Assembly (NCBI RefSeq): GCF_000314975.1
Contig: NZ_BAEN01000014.1
Location: forward strand, 62,001 to 126,000
DNA from: Aliiglaciecola lipolytica E3
Lineage (GTDB): Bacteria; Pseudomonadota; Gammaproteobacteria; Enterobacterales; Alteromonadaceae
Length of the DNA: 64,000 nt
Reading direction: 5' to 3'
A program made the position numbers and the translations under genes. This document shows positions 1-8,248 of this stretch, piece after piece (position 1 is the stretch's first letter; every line of letters starts with the position of its first letter). The notes beneath the pieces were generated by a model, which ran no database searches, had not been told where the DNA came from, and saw only the letters and a program-made list of their open reading frames with translations.

Positions 1-1
1 T

Positions 2-1252
2 ACGGCTTGGACGCATCAATATTTAGATAACCTTTTCGGCTTCGAATGGGTCAAAACGAAAAGCCCAGCGGGCGCTACTCAGTGGATACCTAAAGACAAC
101 GGCGGGGCAAATATGGTCCCTGATGCCCACGACTCTACTAAACGTCACGCGCCTATTATGTTTACAACCGACTTGGCTTTAAAGTTCGATCCAAGTTATC
201 GAAAAATAGCAAAACGATTCCATGAAGATCCCAAAGAGTTTGAATTAGCTTTCTCTAAAGCCTGGTTCAAATTAACCCATCGCGATATGGGACCAAGAGC
301 ACGTTACATAGGAGAAGATGCGCCAAAAGTAGACCTAATTTGGCAAGATCCGCTGCCAGAGGTTGACTACAAACCTATCAGCGAACGCGACGTGAAAAAG
401 CTCAAAGCGGCAATCATGGACTCAGGTCTTTCTATTTCTGACCTAGTTAGAACTGCATGGGCGTCTGCTGCTAGTTTCCGAGCAACTGATATGCGTGGGG
501 GAGCTAACGGCGCAAGAATTCGCCTTGCACCACAAAAAGATTGGGAAGTGAATAACCCGCAAGAATTAGCACGGGTGTTAAGTCAATTAGAGGACGTGCA
601 AACGAAATTTAATAAAAAGTTAAGTCGTGGCAAAAAAGTCTCATTAGCTGATGTGATAGTGTTAGGTGGCGCAGCGGCCATTGAAAAAGCGGCTAAAAAT
701 GCGGGTTACACCGTGGATGTGCCTTTCACACCGGGACGAGTCGATGCGACACAGGAATTAACCGATGTCGAAGCATTCGAAGTGCTTGAATTACATGCAG
801 ATGGTTTCCGAAATTACTATGCGCAAGATAGTGCTTATTCTCCTGCTGTGATGTTGGTTGACAGAGCTAATACGTTAAATCTCACGGTCCCTGAAATGAC
901 CGTACTAGTGGGCGGAATGCGTTCGCTAGGCGCAAATGCAGATCTGAGTCGTCACGGCGTATTAACCGACAATACAGATAGTTTAAGCAACGACTTCTTT
1001 GTCAATCTTTTGGATATGTCGACAAAGTGGTCAAAGTCAGACAATCAGGCAGGGTTGTATGAAGGACGGGATTGGGCTTCTGAAAAATTAAAGTGGACAG
1101 CCACCCCAGTTGATCTTGTATTTGGATCTAATTCTGAACTTCGCGCTGTTTCTGAAGCGTTTGCTTCTAATGATGCGAAGCAACAATTTGTAGATGACTT
1201 TGTTAATGCGTGGAGTAAAGTGATGACGGCCGACAGATTTGATGTGAAATAA
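2..1252 (+). CDS. katG: Catalase-peroxidase KatG, 3' part (5' end outside window)
   Basis: The reading frame is open from base 2 to the stop at 1250-1252 and begins in the middle of the protein, so the true start lies upstream of the window; the first in-frame ATG (113) is an internal Met. About 416 residues are visible of a family usually near 730-750. The visible part starts with the TKSPAGA and PKD(N)GGA segment just after the proximal haem-ligand region of the N-terminal domain, then HRDMGP, whose Arg corresponds to the mobile arginine (Arg418 in M. tuberculosis KatG) tuning catalase activity, then the haem-free C-terminal domain ([12 protein letters not shown]-like, [26 protein letters not shown]) ending in the typical DRFDVK. 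KatG is a haem enzyme that removes hydrogen peroxide. Identification is very secure; only the 5' part is unseen. Confidence 0.97.
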   Translation, partial: TAWTHQYLDNLFGFEWVKTKSPAGATQWIPKDNGGANMVPDAHDSTKRHAPIMFTTDLALKFDPSYRKIAKRFHEDPKEFELAFSKAWFKLTHRDMGPRARYIGEDAPKVDLIWQDPLPEVDYKPISERDVKKLKAAIMDSGLSISDLVRTAWASAASFRATDMRGGANGARIRLAPQKDWEVNNPQELARVLSQLEDVQTKFNKKLSRGKKVSLADVIVLGGAAAIEKAAKNAGYTVDVPFTPGRVDATQELTDVEAFEVLELHADGFRNYYAQDSAYSPAVMLVDRANTLNLTVPEMTVLVGGMRSLGANADLSRHGVLTDNTDSLSNDFFVNLLDMSTKWSKSDNQAGLYEGRDWASEKLKWTATPVDLVFGSNSELRAVSEAFASNDAKQQFVDDFVNAWSKVMTADRFDVK

Positions 1253-1272
1253 ATCAATGACGTCAAACCAAG

Positions 1273-1304
1273 AACGGCAACACTAATGTTGCCGTTTCTT
1301 TTAT
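1273..1304 (+). terminator. Intrinsic terminator of katG
   Basis: Perfect 9-bp inverted repeat AACGGCAAC / GTTGCCGTT with a 6-nt loop, followed by a T-rich run (TTCTTTTA). It lies 20 bp after the katG stop and just before the convergent VOC gene. Confidence 0.85.
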
Positions 1305-1310
1305 TTAGAT

Positions 1311-1820
1311 TTAATTATATGCACCACTTGAATAAATAAGTTCATAACTGTGACTATAAATTTCTAAAATATTTCCGAACGGGTCTTCCATGTAAATCAT
1401 GCGGTATGGTTTTTCGCCGGGATAATAGTATCTTGGTTCTGGCATGCGTTTTTTGCCGCCTGCTGCAACGATTTTATCGGCTAAGCCTTCTACATCAGGA
1501 TCTTGTACACAAAAATGGAATATACCAGTTTTCCAGTATTCGAAATTGTCCTCGGGATTCTGCTGGTTATTGAATTGGAAAATTTCTACGCCAATTCGGT
1601 CTCCTGTGGATAAATGTGCGATCTTAAAACTTTTCCATCCAGCACCAAATACATCAGTACACATTTCACCAATTGGACTGGTGTCTTCTTGTATTTCAGT
1701 TGGTTCCATAATTAAGTACCAACCTAGGGTTTGGGTATAAAACTCAACCGCTTTATCAAGGTCTGGCACAGATATGCCTATGTGTGAAAAAGAGCGAGGA
1801 TATTGTTTAGTAAGGCTCAT
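1311..1820 (-). CDS. VOC/glyoxalase-fold protein
   Basis: A 169-residue protein of the vicinal oxygen chelate superfamily. It opens with the typical first beta-alpha-beta unit (SFSHIGISVPDLDKAVEFYTQTLGW, residues about 10-34) and has the second module with FHFCVQDPDVEGLADKIVAAGG and ending YMEDPFGNILEIYSHSY, where the Glu of the LEIYS strand is the usual metal ligand. The His of SHIGI and the Glu are in place, so a metal-dependent lyase, isomerase or dioxygenase is possible; the substrate cannot be read. ATG at 1820 is preceded by ACGGAG at good spacing. It is divergent from a LysR regulator, the usual arrangement of a regulator and its target. Confidence 0.82.
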   Translation of the reverse strand: MSLTKQYPRSFSHIGISVPDLDKAVEFYTQTLGWYLIMEPTEIQEDTSPIGEMCTDVFGAGWKSFKIAHLSTGDRIGVEIFQFNNQQNPEDNFEYWKTGIFHFCVQDPDVEGLADKIVAAGGKKRMPEPRYYYPGEKPYRMIYMEDPFGNILEIYSHSYELIYSSGAYN

Positions 1821-1918
1821 TAAATTTACTCCGTAAGGTTATGTTGAATACATAGTACAAAGTATTTTTGATTGTGATAAATTATCAATAATTATTATTT
1901 TGATAACAAAAAATTATC

Positions 1919-2809
1919 ATGTTAAATCCCATTTGGTTAAACACATTTAAAACTTTGATAGAAACACGTCATTTCACGCGGACCGCTGAAATTTTACATA
2001 TGACACAGCCCGGTGTTAGCCAACATATTCAGAAGTTAGAAGAGGCGTGTGGCTATAGTTTAATAAAAAGGCAAAACAAAACATTCGACTTAACGTTGCA
2101 AGGCGAGCTCTTGCATAAATATGTAATAAAAATGCAGCGTCAAGAAGCTGAATTTATGGAAACCTTAAATGCGAATGATAAAACCTCGGGAGACTGCTTT
2201 ATTTCCTGTTCGGGATCGTTAGCTACTTTATTATTTTCTGACTTTATTGCATTACAGTGTCAGTACCCGAATTTAGTTGTGCACCTTGAAGCCGCGCCTA
2301 ATAATCGTATCTTGCAACAGATCTTAAACGGAGAATCTGATTTAGGCATAGTGACTCAACGGCCAGACTCATTGTTATTTTCTGATGAAATTATAGGACA
2401 GGAAGAATTAGTCATGGTTTTTCCGAGCTCAACGACGATAACAAACACCAATTTAGTAACCACCATGATGTCGCTAGGTCTGATTCGTCATCCTGATATA
2501 GACCATTATTTGCGTTTGTATTTAGCCCATTGTGAGCAACAAGTTTTGACGAACTTTGATGTGAGGAAAATCAAAACCAAAGGATACGTCAACCAGATTC
2601 AACAAATTTTGCTGCCGGTTAGTAAAGGACTAGGGTTTACGGTTTTACCGCGCTCCACAGTGGAGAGCTATGCAACACCTGAGCAATTACATATTTTCGA
2701 TATGAGTCATGTGGTGGCAGAAACCCTATATTTGGTTACTAAACATAAGCGTGAATTGCCAGCTAGGTTTGAATTAATTAAATCCAAAATTAAACATGTC
2801 TTAAACTAA
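1919..2809 (+). CDS. LysR-family transcriptional regulator
   Basis: A 296-residue regulator with the N-terminal winged helix-turn-helix (residues about 4-62: WLNTFKTLIETRHFTRTAEILHMTQPGVSQHIQKLEEACGYSLIKR) and a periplasmic-binding-protein-like effector domain from about residue 90. Length is normal for the family. It is transcribed away from the VOC gene with about 100 bp between the start codons, so it probably controls that gene and itself; the intergenic stretch is extremely AT-rich and contains ATTATCAATAATTATTATTTTGATAA-like symmetry that could hold its binding site. The inducer is unknown. Confidence 0.9.
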   Translation: MLNPIWLNTFKTLIETRHFTRTAEILHMTQPGVSQHIQKLEEACGYSLIKRQNKTFDLTLQGELLHKYVIKMQRQEAEFMETLNANDKTSGDCFISCSGSLATLLFSDFIALQCQYPNLVVHLEAAPNNRILQQILNGESDLGIVTQRPDSLLFSDEIIGQEELVMVFPSSTTITNTNLVTTMMSLGLIRHPDIDHYLRLYLAHCEQQVLTNFDVRKIKTKGYVNQIQQILLPVSKGLGFTVLPRSTVESYATPEQLHIFDMSHVVAETLYLVTKHKRELPARFELIKSKIKHVLN

Positions 2810-2980
2810 AATCATTGACTACTGTGCATTAAGAATTATAACTGAGTTACAAATTGTATAAAAAACTTCACATTATTTTTAGATTATTTGACTAGTATCA
2901 ATGCTAGCTTCTGAAAAGATGCTTTAATTATTAATGTGGACAGGTGGTTCGTCCTATTAAATTCAATAGTGAGGTAAACC

Positions 2981-4378
2981 ATGTCATTTGCAACACACTT
3001 AAATATGTCTCGAATTATCGATGATACCTTTGTGGTCTTATTGGCCGGCGGAAAGGGGACTCGACTCCACGAATTAACTGAATCACGCTCCAAGCCCGCG
3101 CTAGAGTTTGGATGCAATCATCGCATCATAGATTTTCCATTATCAAATTGTGCCAATTCAGGTCTTAAAAGAATCGGTGTGGTCACCCAGTATAAAGCGC
3201 AGTGTCTAATACGTCATTTAGTAAACGGTTGGTCGAATTACCATCGTGGATTTAATACGTTTCTGGAAATTATGCCCGCTTCTCAACAAGTTAATAATGA
3301 TTGGTACAGTGGCACAGCTGATGCGCTTTATCAAAATATTGATTTTCTAAAATCCACACAAGCAAAATTTATTTTAGTATTGTCTGGCGATCATATTTAT
3401 AAAATGGATTATCGTACTTTACTAACTAAACACGTTGAATCAGGTGCGGATATGACGGTGTCATGCTGCGAAGTTCCAAAACATGAAGCAGCTGGTCAAT
3501 TTGGTGTTATGAACGTGGACGCTGAAGATAAGGTTATTTCTTTTGAAGAAAAACCGTCTAATCCTAAAGTGCTAAAAAACTCTGCAGGGATGGTTTTAGC
3601 TTCGATGGGAAATTATGTATTTAATATTGATTTTTTGGTGCAACAACTCGAAAGAGACGCAAAAAGTGTTGTTTCAAAACACGATTTTGGCAAGGACATA
3701 ATCCCTAAACTCATTCAACAATTTCATATTCAGGCACAACGGTTCCATTCACCAGATAATGTTAAAACTGACTATTGGAAAGACGTAGGAACCTTAGATG
3801 CCTATTGGCAGGCAAATATGGCTTTGTTAGAGCAAAATCCCAGTGCAAAAGTGCATGATGTAAATTGGCCAATTTGGAGCAGTCCGAGTTGCAATGCGCC
3901 AACACATTTTAGAGGTGGCAAATTGGGTGGTATTGCGAATATTAAGGATACGCTGCTTGCCAATGGCGTTACACTAAATGAGTGTACAATCAGTCGTTCA
4001 TTGTTGAGTCATAATGTGACGGTTGAAGCAGGCGCTAATTTAACAGGTGCAGTGATCTTACCGAATGTGAAAGTGGGTAAAAATGTTGTATTAAATCATT
4101 GTATTATAGATCAAAATTGCGAAATTCCAGCCGGAATAAAGATCGGATTAAACCTACATGATGATGAACATCGTGGCTTCAGGATCAGTCAACAGGGGGT
4201 TGTATTAGTGAATCAAAAGATGATTGATAATTTAACCCGCAAACAACCTAAAAATAGCTTTCATCGACCCCATAGAGAGCAACTCCCTAAAAACTCAATG
4301 CAACAAACGCTCTCCCAATCCACCCTCAATTATGACGTCGAGAGTACTAACGAAAATAACTCGCTTTCCATGTTTTGA
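2981..4378 (+). CDS. glgC: Glucose-1-phosphate adenylyltransferase (ADP-glucose pyrophosphorylase)
   Basis: Makes ADP-glucose from ATP and glucose-1-phosphate, the committed step of bacterial glycogen synthesis. The nucleotidyltransferase domain shows LAGGKGTRL near residue 22, the RAKPA-equivalent SRSKPALEFG, DFPLSNCANSG, WYSGTADALYQN, LSGDHIYKMDYR and SFEEKP, followed by a left-handed beta-helix domain (DVGTLDAYWQANMALL, CIIDQNCEIPAGIKIG). ATG 2981 has GTGAGG just upstream; ATG 3005 is an alternative. The protein is 465 residues against about 430 in E. coli: the excess is a polar, Asn/Gln/Ser-rich C-terminal tail of about 45 residues after the usual end at KIGL...VLVNQKMI. No glycogen synthase or branching enzyme gene is adjacent. 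Confidence 0.95.
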   Translation: MSFATHLNMSRIIDDTFVVLLAGGKGTRLHELTESRSKPALEFGCNHRIIDFPLSNCANSGLKRIGVVTQYKAQCLIRHLVNGWSNYHRGFNTFLEIMPASQQVNNDWYSGTADALYQNIDFLKSTQAKFILVLSGDHIYKMDYRTLLTKHVESGADMTVSCCEVPKHEAAGQFGVMNVDAEDKVISFEEKPSNPKVLKNSAGMVLASMGNYVFNIDFLVQQLERDAKSVVSKHDFGKDIIPKLIQQFHIQAQRFHSPDNVKTDYWKDVGTLDAYWQANMALLEQNPSAKVHDVNWPIWSSPSCNAPTHFRGGKLGGIANIKDTLLANGVTLNECTISRSLLSHNVTVEAGANLTGAVILPNVKVGKNVVLNHCIIDQNCEIPAGIKIGLNLHDDEHRGFRISQQGVVLVNQKMIDNLTRKQPKNSFHRPHREQLPKNSMQQTLSQSTLNYDVESTNENNSLSMF

Positions 4379-4456
4379 CGAGCATCATCAAGCGGCTTTA
4401 AAATTTGAAGTAGTCCTTTAGTTGCAATAGTTTGAATATATTTGATAGGAGGAGTA

Positions 4457-4804
4457 ATGCTTAAAACGATCTCAACCCTATTACAGGAAGTAAAACAAAA
4501 TGTGCGTATGGTGACTGCAAAAAATGCTAAAGCGGAACAATCGCAAAATAATGGGCATATCATTGACGTGCGTGAACCTGAGGAGTTCCAAGCCGATTCA
4601 GCACTAGGGGTGATCAACATTCCTCGCGGTTTATTGGAAGTGAAAATGCTAGAACTTGAACCTGACCCTAACCGCGCAATTTATTTACACTGTGGTACTT
4701 CTCTTCGCGCAGCATTGGGAGCAGAGCAACTCGCGCGAGTGGGTTATCAAAATGTCAGTGTTATTACCTGTCCATTGGAAGAAATAAAAAAGGTCTGCTG
4801 TTAA
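4457..4804 (+). CDS. Small rhodanese-domain protein (sulfurtransferase-like)
   Basis: A 115-residue single-domain rhodanese. The domain runs from about HIIDVREPEEFQADSALGVINIPRG to the C-terminus and has the active-site cysteine in LHCGTSLRA, the position of the CxSGxRS loop; the loop reads CGTSLRA, so the Arg is retained. The ATG at 4457 is preceded by a strong AGGAGGAG; an in-frame TTG 15 bp upstream lies before the ribosome binding site and is rejected. No signal peptide is evident, so it is probably cytoplasmic. It ends in an unusual CPLEEIKKVCC with extra cysteines. It follows glgC by 78 bp and may share its transcript; the functional link is unclear. Confidence 0.83.
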   Translation: MLKTISTLLQEVKQNVRMVTAKNAKAEQSQNNGHIIDVREPEEFQADSALGVINIPRGLLEVKMLELEPDPNRAIYLHCGTSLRAALGAEQLARVGYQNVSVITCPLEEIKKVCC

Positions 4805-4860
4805 AAGCAAAACACCTTTAAATTAGCGTGTTTAATTAACCGTAAACAGGCCATTAATCG

Positions 4861-4886
4861 AAAAGTACACTTAAGTGTACTTTTTT
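4861..4886 (+). terminator. Strong intrinsic terminator after the rhodanese gene
   Basis: Perfect inverted repeat AAAAGTACAC-TTAA-GTGTACTTTT running into a TTTTTT tract, 57 bp after the rhodanese stop. It has A-runs on the left, so it may also work on the other strand. Confidence 0.88.
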
Positions 4887-4972
4887 GTTTCTTGTCGTTT
4901 TTATCGATGTTTTATGTAGAGTTAATACAAGCAAAAACGCGTCTTTATAGCAGCAACATTCCCACTTTTTTG

Positions 4973-4996
4973 CAACCAAATTTCAATATTTGGTTG
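4973..4996. promoter_or_regulatory. 9-bp inverted repeat upstream of the sugar TonB receptor
   Basis: Perfect arms CAACCAAAT and ATTTGGTTG separated by the 6-nt spacer TTCAAT, about 200 bp upstream of the TonB receptor start. No T-tract follows, so it looks like a protein-binding site rather than a terminator. The binding protein is unknown. Confidence 0.4.
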
Positions 4997-5034
4997 AGAT
5001 AATATGCTTATGGCACTCAACTAAATCATTTAAG

Positions 5035-5048
5035 TGAAATCGCTTTCT
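5035..5048. promoter_or_regulatory. LacI-family operator candidate
   Basis: TGAAATCGCTTTCT has the CG-centred dyad GAAA-TCGC-TTTC and fits the general LacI/CcpA-type operator pattern TGWNANCGNTNWCA at all but the last base. It sits about 145 bp upstream of the TonB receptor, in the locus that encodes a LacI regulator, and its 11-mer AATCGCTTTCT recurs exactly at 11381-11391 in the MFS/LacI promoter region. Function is inferred. Confidence 0.55.
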
Positions 5049-5113
5049 TAATTCCTAAATGTTATAAAGGTTGGGTTTTATTGCTATCTTAATCAATTAA
5101 GAAAAAACTTGAT

Positions 5114-5130
5114 TTAACAAAGTTTGTTAA
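5114..5130. promoter_or_regulatory. 17-bp perfect palindrome near the TonB receptor promoter
   Basis: TTAACAAAGTTTGTTAA, 8-bp arms around a single G, about 60 bp upstream of the ATG. The position suits an operator over the promoter or in the leader. The local AT richness makes such palindromes somewhat more likely by chance. Confidence 0.4.
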
Positions 5131-5192
5131 TTATTATTAACATTAGCGTAACACCTACGCGCAACAATTAGAGTTGATAAAGGGCACACATA

Positions 5193-8108
5193 ATGATCAC
5201 TAAAAAAATTTTTAAACCCGCACTGCTTTCTGTCGCTGTTTCAGCAGCAATGTGTTCGGGTCAGGCACTTGCACAAGATGCAAGTGCGCAGGACGATAAT
5301 GTTGAAGTAATTGCTGTAAAAGGTATTCGCGGTTCATTGATTCGCGCACAAGCAGTAAAAATGGATAACAGTTCCATCGTTGAAGCAATATCTGCTGAAG
5401 ATATTGGTAAGTTACCCGATTCATCCATCGCTGAGTCATTAGCACGTTTACCCGGTATGGCTGGTGAGAGAGTTGGCGGAAGAACATCAGGTATTTCAGT
5501 ACGCGGTTTTAAAGAAGATTTTACGGGTACGTCGCTCAACGGTCGTGAATTGATCGGTATAGGTGATAACCGTGGTGTGGAATACGATTTGTATCCATCA
5601 GAAATCATGACAGGTGCCACCATTTATAAAACAACTGATGCAACTTTGATGGTGCAGGGTATCGGTGGTACGGTTGATTTACAGACTGTAAGACCACTGC
5701 AAGCTTCTGAAACTCTTACCATTAATGGTAATTATGAGATAGCTGGTCGTGATTCAGACAATCCTGAATTTGATAATAAAGGGCACAGGTTGTCGTTGTC
5801 TTTTGTCGAAAAGTTTGCCGATGACACGATCGGGCTCGCGGTTGCGTTGGCTACCACTGAGTCACCCAATAACCAACGTAAATATGGTGTTTGGGGTTAT
5901 GGCACAAATGATGACGGACAAATAACACCTTCAGGGCTTGATACACAGGCTATTAGCTCAGTGTTAGAGCGCGATACTATTTCCGTGGTTTTACAATTCC
6001 AACCGACAGACGATTTGGATATTGTAGTTGATGCTTTAGATATTAGTTATTCAGACTCTGGCGTAATTCGTGGTTTTATCGAACCATTCAATGTGGGAAC
6101 CGTTACCGGTAGCGGCATTAATACGTCAGGTACACAAATTGAAGCTAACCCTGTACTTCGTACTGACCCAGCGCAAAAAGACGGTGATTTACAAGTATTG
6201 GGTTTGAACATTGAATATCACCTAAACGACAGCTGGTCAGTTGAATTAGATGCCGCCAAGAGTGAATCATCTAAGCGTGATCTACGCGGCGAATCTTATG
6301 CTGGTTTAGCGCGTTCAGGCACACTGACTAATGAAGAGCTGGGTTCTCGTGAATTTGTTATGAGCCAAGATGGTGTGTTTTTCACAAGTTCTACTGGCTT
6401 AGAAGCCTTTTCAGATCCTACTGCACTGCAATTAACTGGTCCTCAAGTGTGGGGTGGTGGTCTTGCTAATTTAGCCGATGAGTTTACCTACGACGATACT
6501 AGTATCGTGCAAGCAAATGGTAACCCTTATGACTACTTTAATGGTCAAGATGGTTTCTTAAACTACGCGGATTTTAAAGAAGAACTAACCACCATTAAGC
6601 TAGAAGCAACTGGGTTATTAGACGGTGAGGTTTTCCATCAGGTTACTTTTGGTATCAATTATAGTGACCGTTATAAAGACAAAGAAAACAAAGGATTCTT
6701 TGCTAAATCAAGCGCTTTCCCATTATCTACAGCCATTCCAACCGAGTACTTGTATGACGGCTTAGCTGATTTGACTTGGGCTGGCCTAGGTATGGTTGTT
6801 GCCTATGATGGCTTCGCACCTTACAACGATGGAACTTATACCCAATACGACGCAGGCTTGTTGGAGCCTGATCGCTTAGGTGATACTTATGTGGTTGAAG
6901 AAGAAGTCACTACCTTGTATGCAAAAGTCGACTTTGGTACTGAAATTGGTGATTTTCCGGTAACCGGTAATGTTGGTTTGCAATATGTGCAAACTGACCA
7001 GTCTTCATCAGGTTACACTGGGGTTGTAGGCTCTAATTTTGCAGTGTGTGATGCAAACGGTGATGGTCAAATTGACAGTGATTGTTTAGTGTCTGTTAGT
7101 ACAGATTACAGTCATGTTTTACCGAGCTTGAATGTTACAGTTGAAGTGGCAGATAACCAGTTTGTGCGCTTTGCGGCTAATAAAGCCATCAGCCGTGCAC
7201 GTATCGATCAAATGAAAGCCTCTGCTTTTGTGAAGTTTGATCAAAATATTGATTTGATTGCTATTCCAAACACCATTGAAGATGTGAATGAGTATGGGTC
7301 GCCCTGGTCTAAGTCGGCAGGTAATCCGTCATTAAAACCGTTAGAGTCAAATAACTTCGATATTTCTTATGAACATTACTTTGAAGACGAAGGGTATTTA
7401 TCTGCGGCATTATTCTACAAAGATTTAGTCAATTTAACTCGTGATGGAAGCTTCTTAATCAACTTCCGTAATGACGAGACAAATGAAGGCGCTGATTACT
7501 TTATCCCTGGATTCCATGACCGTATCATTGACCGTGACGGAACCTATGGCCCCGCTGGTATTGTGTATGAAGAGGGTGACTTAGTCACACCACCGGATTA
7601 TGGCACATTCTCGTATTTTGAAGATGGCTTAGAAGGATCTGTTAAAGGATTGGAATTGACGGCTAATCTGCCTTTCAATATGTTTGCAGATGCACTTGAT
7701 GGATTTGGTATTGCAGCTTCAGCTACCTTCATTGATGCTAAGCTAGATGATGGTTCACCTATTGTTGGTCAATCTGACAGAACCTACTCGTTAACCGCAT
7801 ACTATGTGTTAGGTGGCTTTGAAGTACGTGTCGCAGGAACAGATCGCTCCGAATTCAGCACGTATCAGCGTGGTGGTTCTAACAAAATTGATACTGCAAC
7901 TCGTAATGCTGTGACCTTGGTAGATGCGCAAATCAGTTACGATTTTGAAGACTCTGATATTGACTACTTACAAGGTTTACGGATTTCATTGCAAGGCACT
8001 AACTTAACCGATGTAGATGAAGAAAACATTGATGATAACGGTATTGTTACCTTGCGTCGACAATTTGGTCCGTCATACATGTTGAACTTCAATTATTCAT
8101 TTTATTAA
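5193..8108 (+). CDS. TonB-dependent receptor, sugar-locus (SuxA-like)
   Basis: A 971-residue outer-membrane active transporter. A signal peptide ends at about residue 27 (SGQALA-QD), followed by a TonB-box-like VEVIAVKGIRGSL, a plug domain (SIVEAISAEDIGKLPDSSIAESLARLPG, then GISVRGFKEDFTGTSLNGRE), and a long beta-barrel with acidic loops ending in the aromatic C-terminus NFNYSFY. The plug wording is that of the large Caulobacter/Xanthomonas-type sugar receptors. The gene stands with a halogenase-like protein, MFS permease, LacI regulator and amylosucrase, so the likely substrate is sucrose or another alpha-glucoside. LacI-type operator candidates lie in the 300-bp upstream region; an intrinsic terminator follows. 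Substrate assignment is inference from context; the family is certain. Confidence 0.93.
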   Translation: MITKKIFKPALLSVAVSAAMCSGQALAQDASAQDDNVEVIAVKGIRGSLIRAQAVKMDNSSIVEAISAEDIGKLPDSSIAESLARLPGMAGERVGGRTSGISVRGFKEDFTGTSLNGRELIGIGDNRGVEYDLYPSEIMTGATIYKTTDATLMVQGIGGTVDLQTVRPLQASETLTINGNYEIAGRDSDNPEFDNKGHRLSLSFVEKFADDTIGLAVALATTESPNNQRKYGVWGYGTNDDGQITPSGLDTQAISSVLERDTISVVLQFQPTDDLDIVVDALDISYSDSGVIRGFIEPFNVGTVTGSGINTSGTQIEANPVLRTDPAQKDGDLQVLGLNIEYHLNDSWSVELDAAKSESSKRDLRGESYAGLARSGTLTNEELGSREFVMSQDGVFFTSSTGLEAFSDPTALQLTGPQVWGGGLANLADEFTYDDTSIVQANGNPYDYFNGQDGFLNYADFKEELTTIKLEATGLLDGEVFHQVTFGINYSDRYKDKENKGFFAKSSAFPLSTAIPTEYLYDGLADLTWAGLGMVVAYDGFAPYNDGTYTQYDAGLLEPDRLGDTYVVEEEVTTLYAKVDFGTEIGDFPVTGNVGLQYVQTDQSSSGYTGVVGSNFAVCDANGDGQIDSDCLVSVSTDYSHVLPSLNVTVEVADNQFVRFAANKAISRARIDQMKASAFVKFDQNIDLIAIPNTIEDVNEYGSPWSKSAGNPSLKPLESNNFDISYEHYFEDEGYLSAALFYKDLVNLTRDGSFLINFRNDETNEGADYFIPGFHDRIIDRDGTYGPAGIVYEEGDLVTPPDYGTFSYFEDGLEGSVKGLELTANLPFNMFADALDGFGIAASATFIDAKLDDGSPIVGQSDRTYSLTAYYVLGGFEVRVAGTDRSEFSTYQRGGSNKIDTATRNAVTLVDAQISYDFEDSDIDYLQGLRISLQGTNLTDVDEENIDDNGIVTLRRQFGPSYMLNFNYSFY

Positions 8109-8134
8109 TTTAAATTGATTTAAGTAATTTAACT

Positions 8135-8168
8135 AACCTCAAAAGTTTCACGGCTTTTGAGGTTTTTT
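8135..8168 (+). terminator. Intrinsic terminator after the TonB receptor
   Basis: AACCTCAAAAG / CTTTTGAGGTT, perfect 11-bp arms with an 8-nt loop, running into TTTTT. It separates the receptor from the halogenase gene, which therefore probably needs read-through or its own promoter. Confidence 0.88.
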
Positions 8169-8248
8169 ACATTTAGGCTATTTGCTTTTAAAGTGTTAGT
8201 TATCACAATGAGTCTGGAACAGATTCACTTTAAATAAAGGTTATAGGC

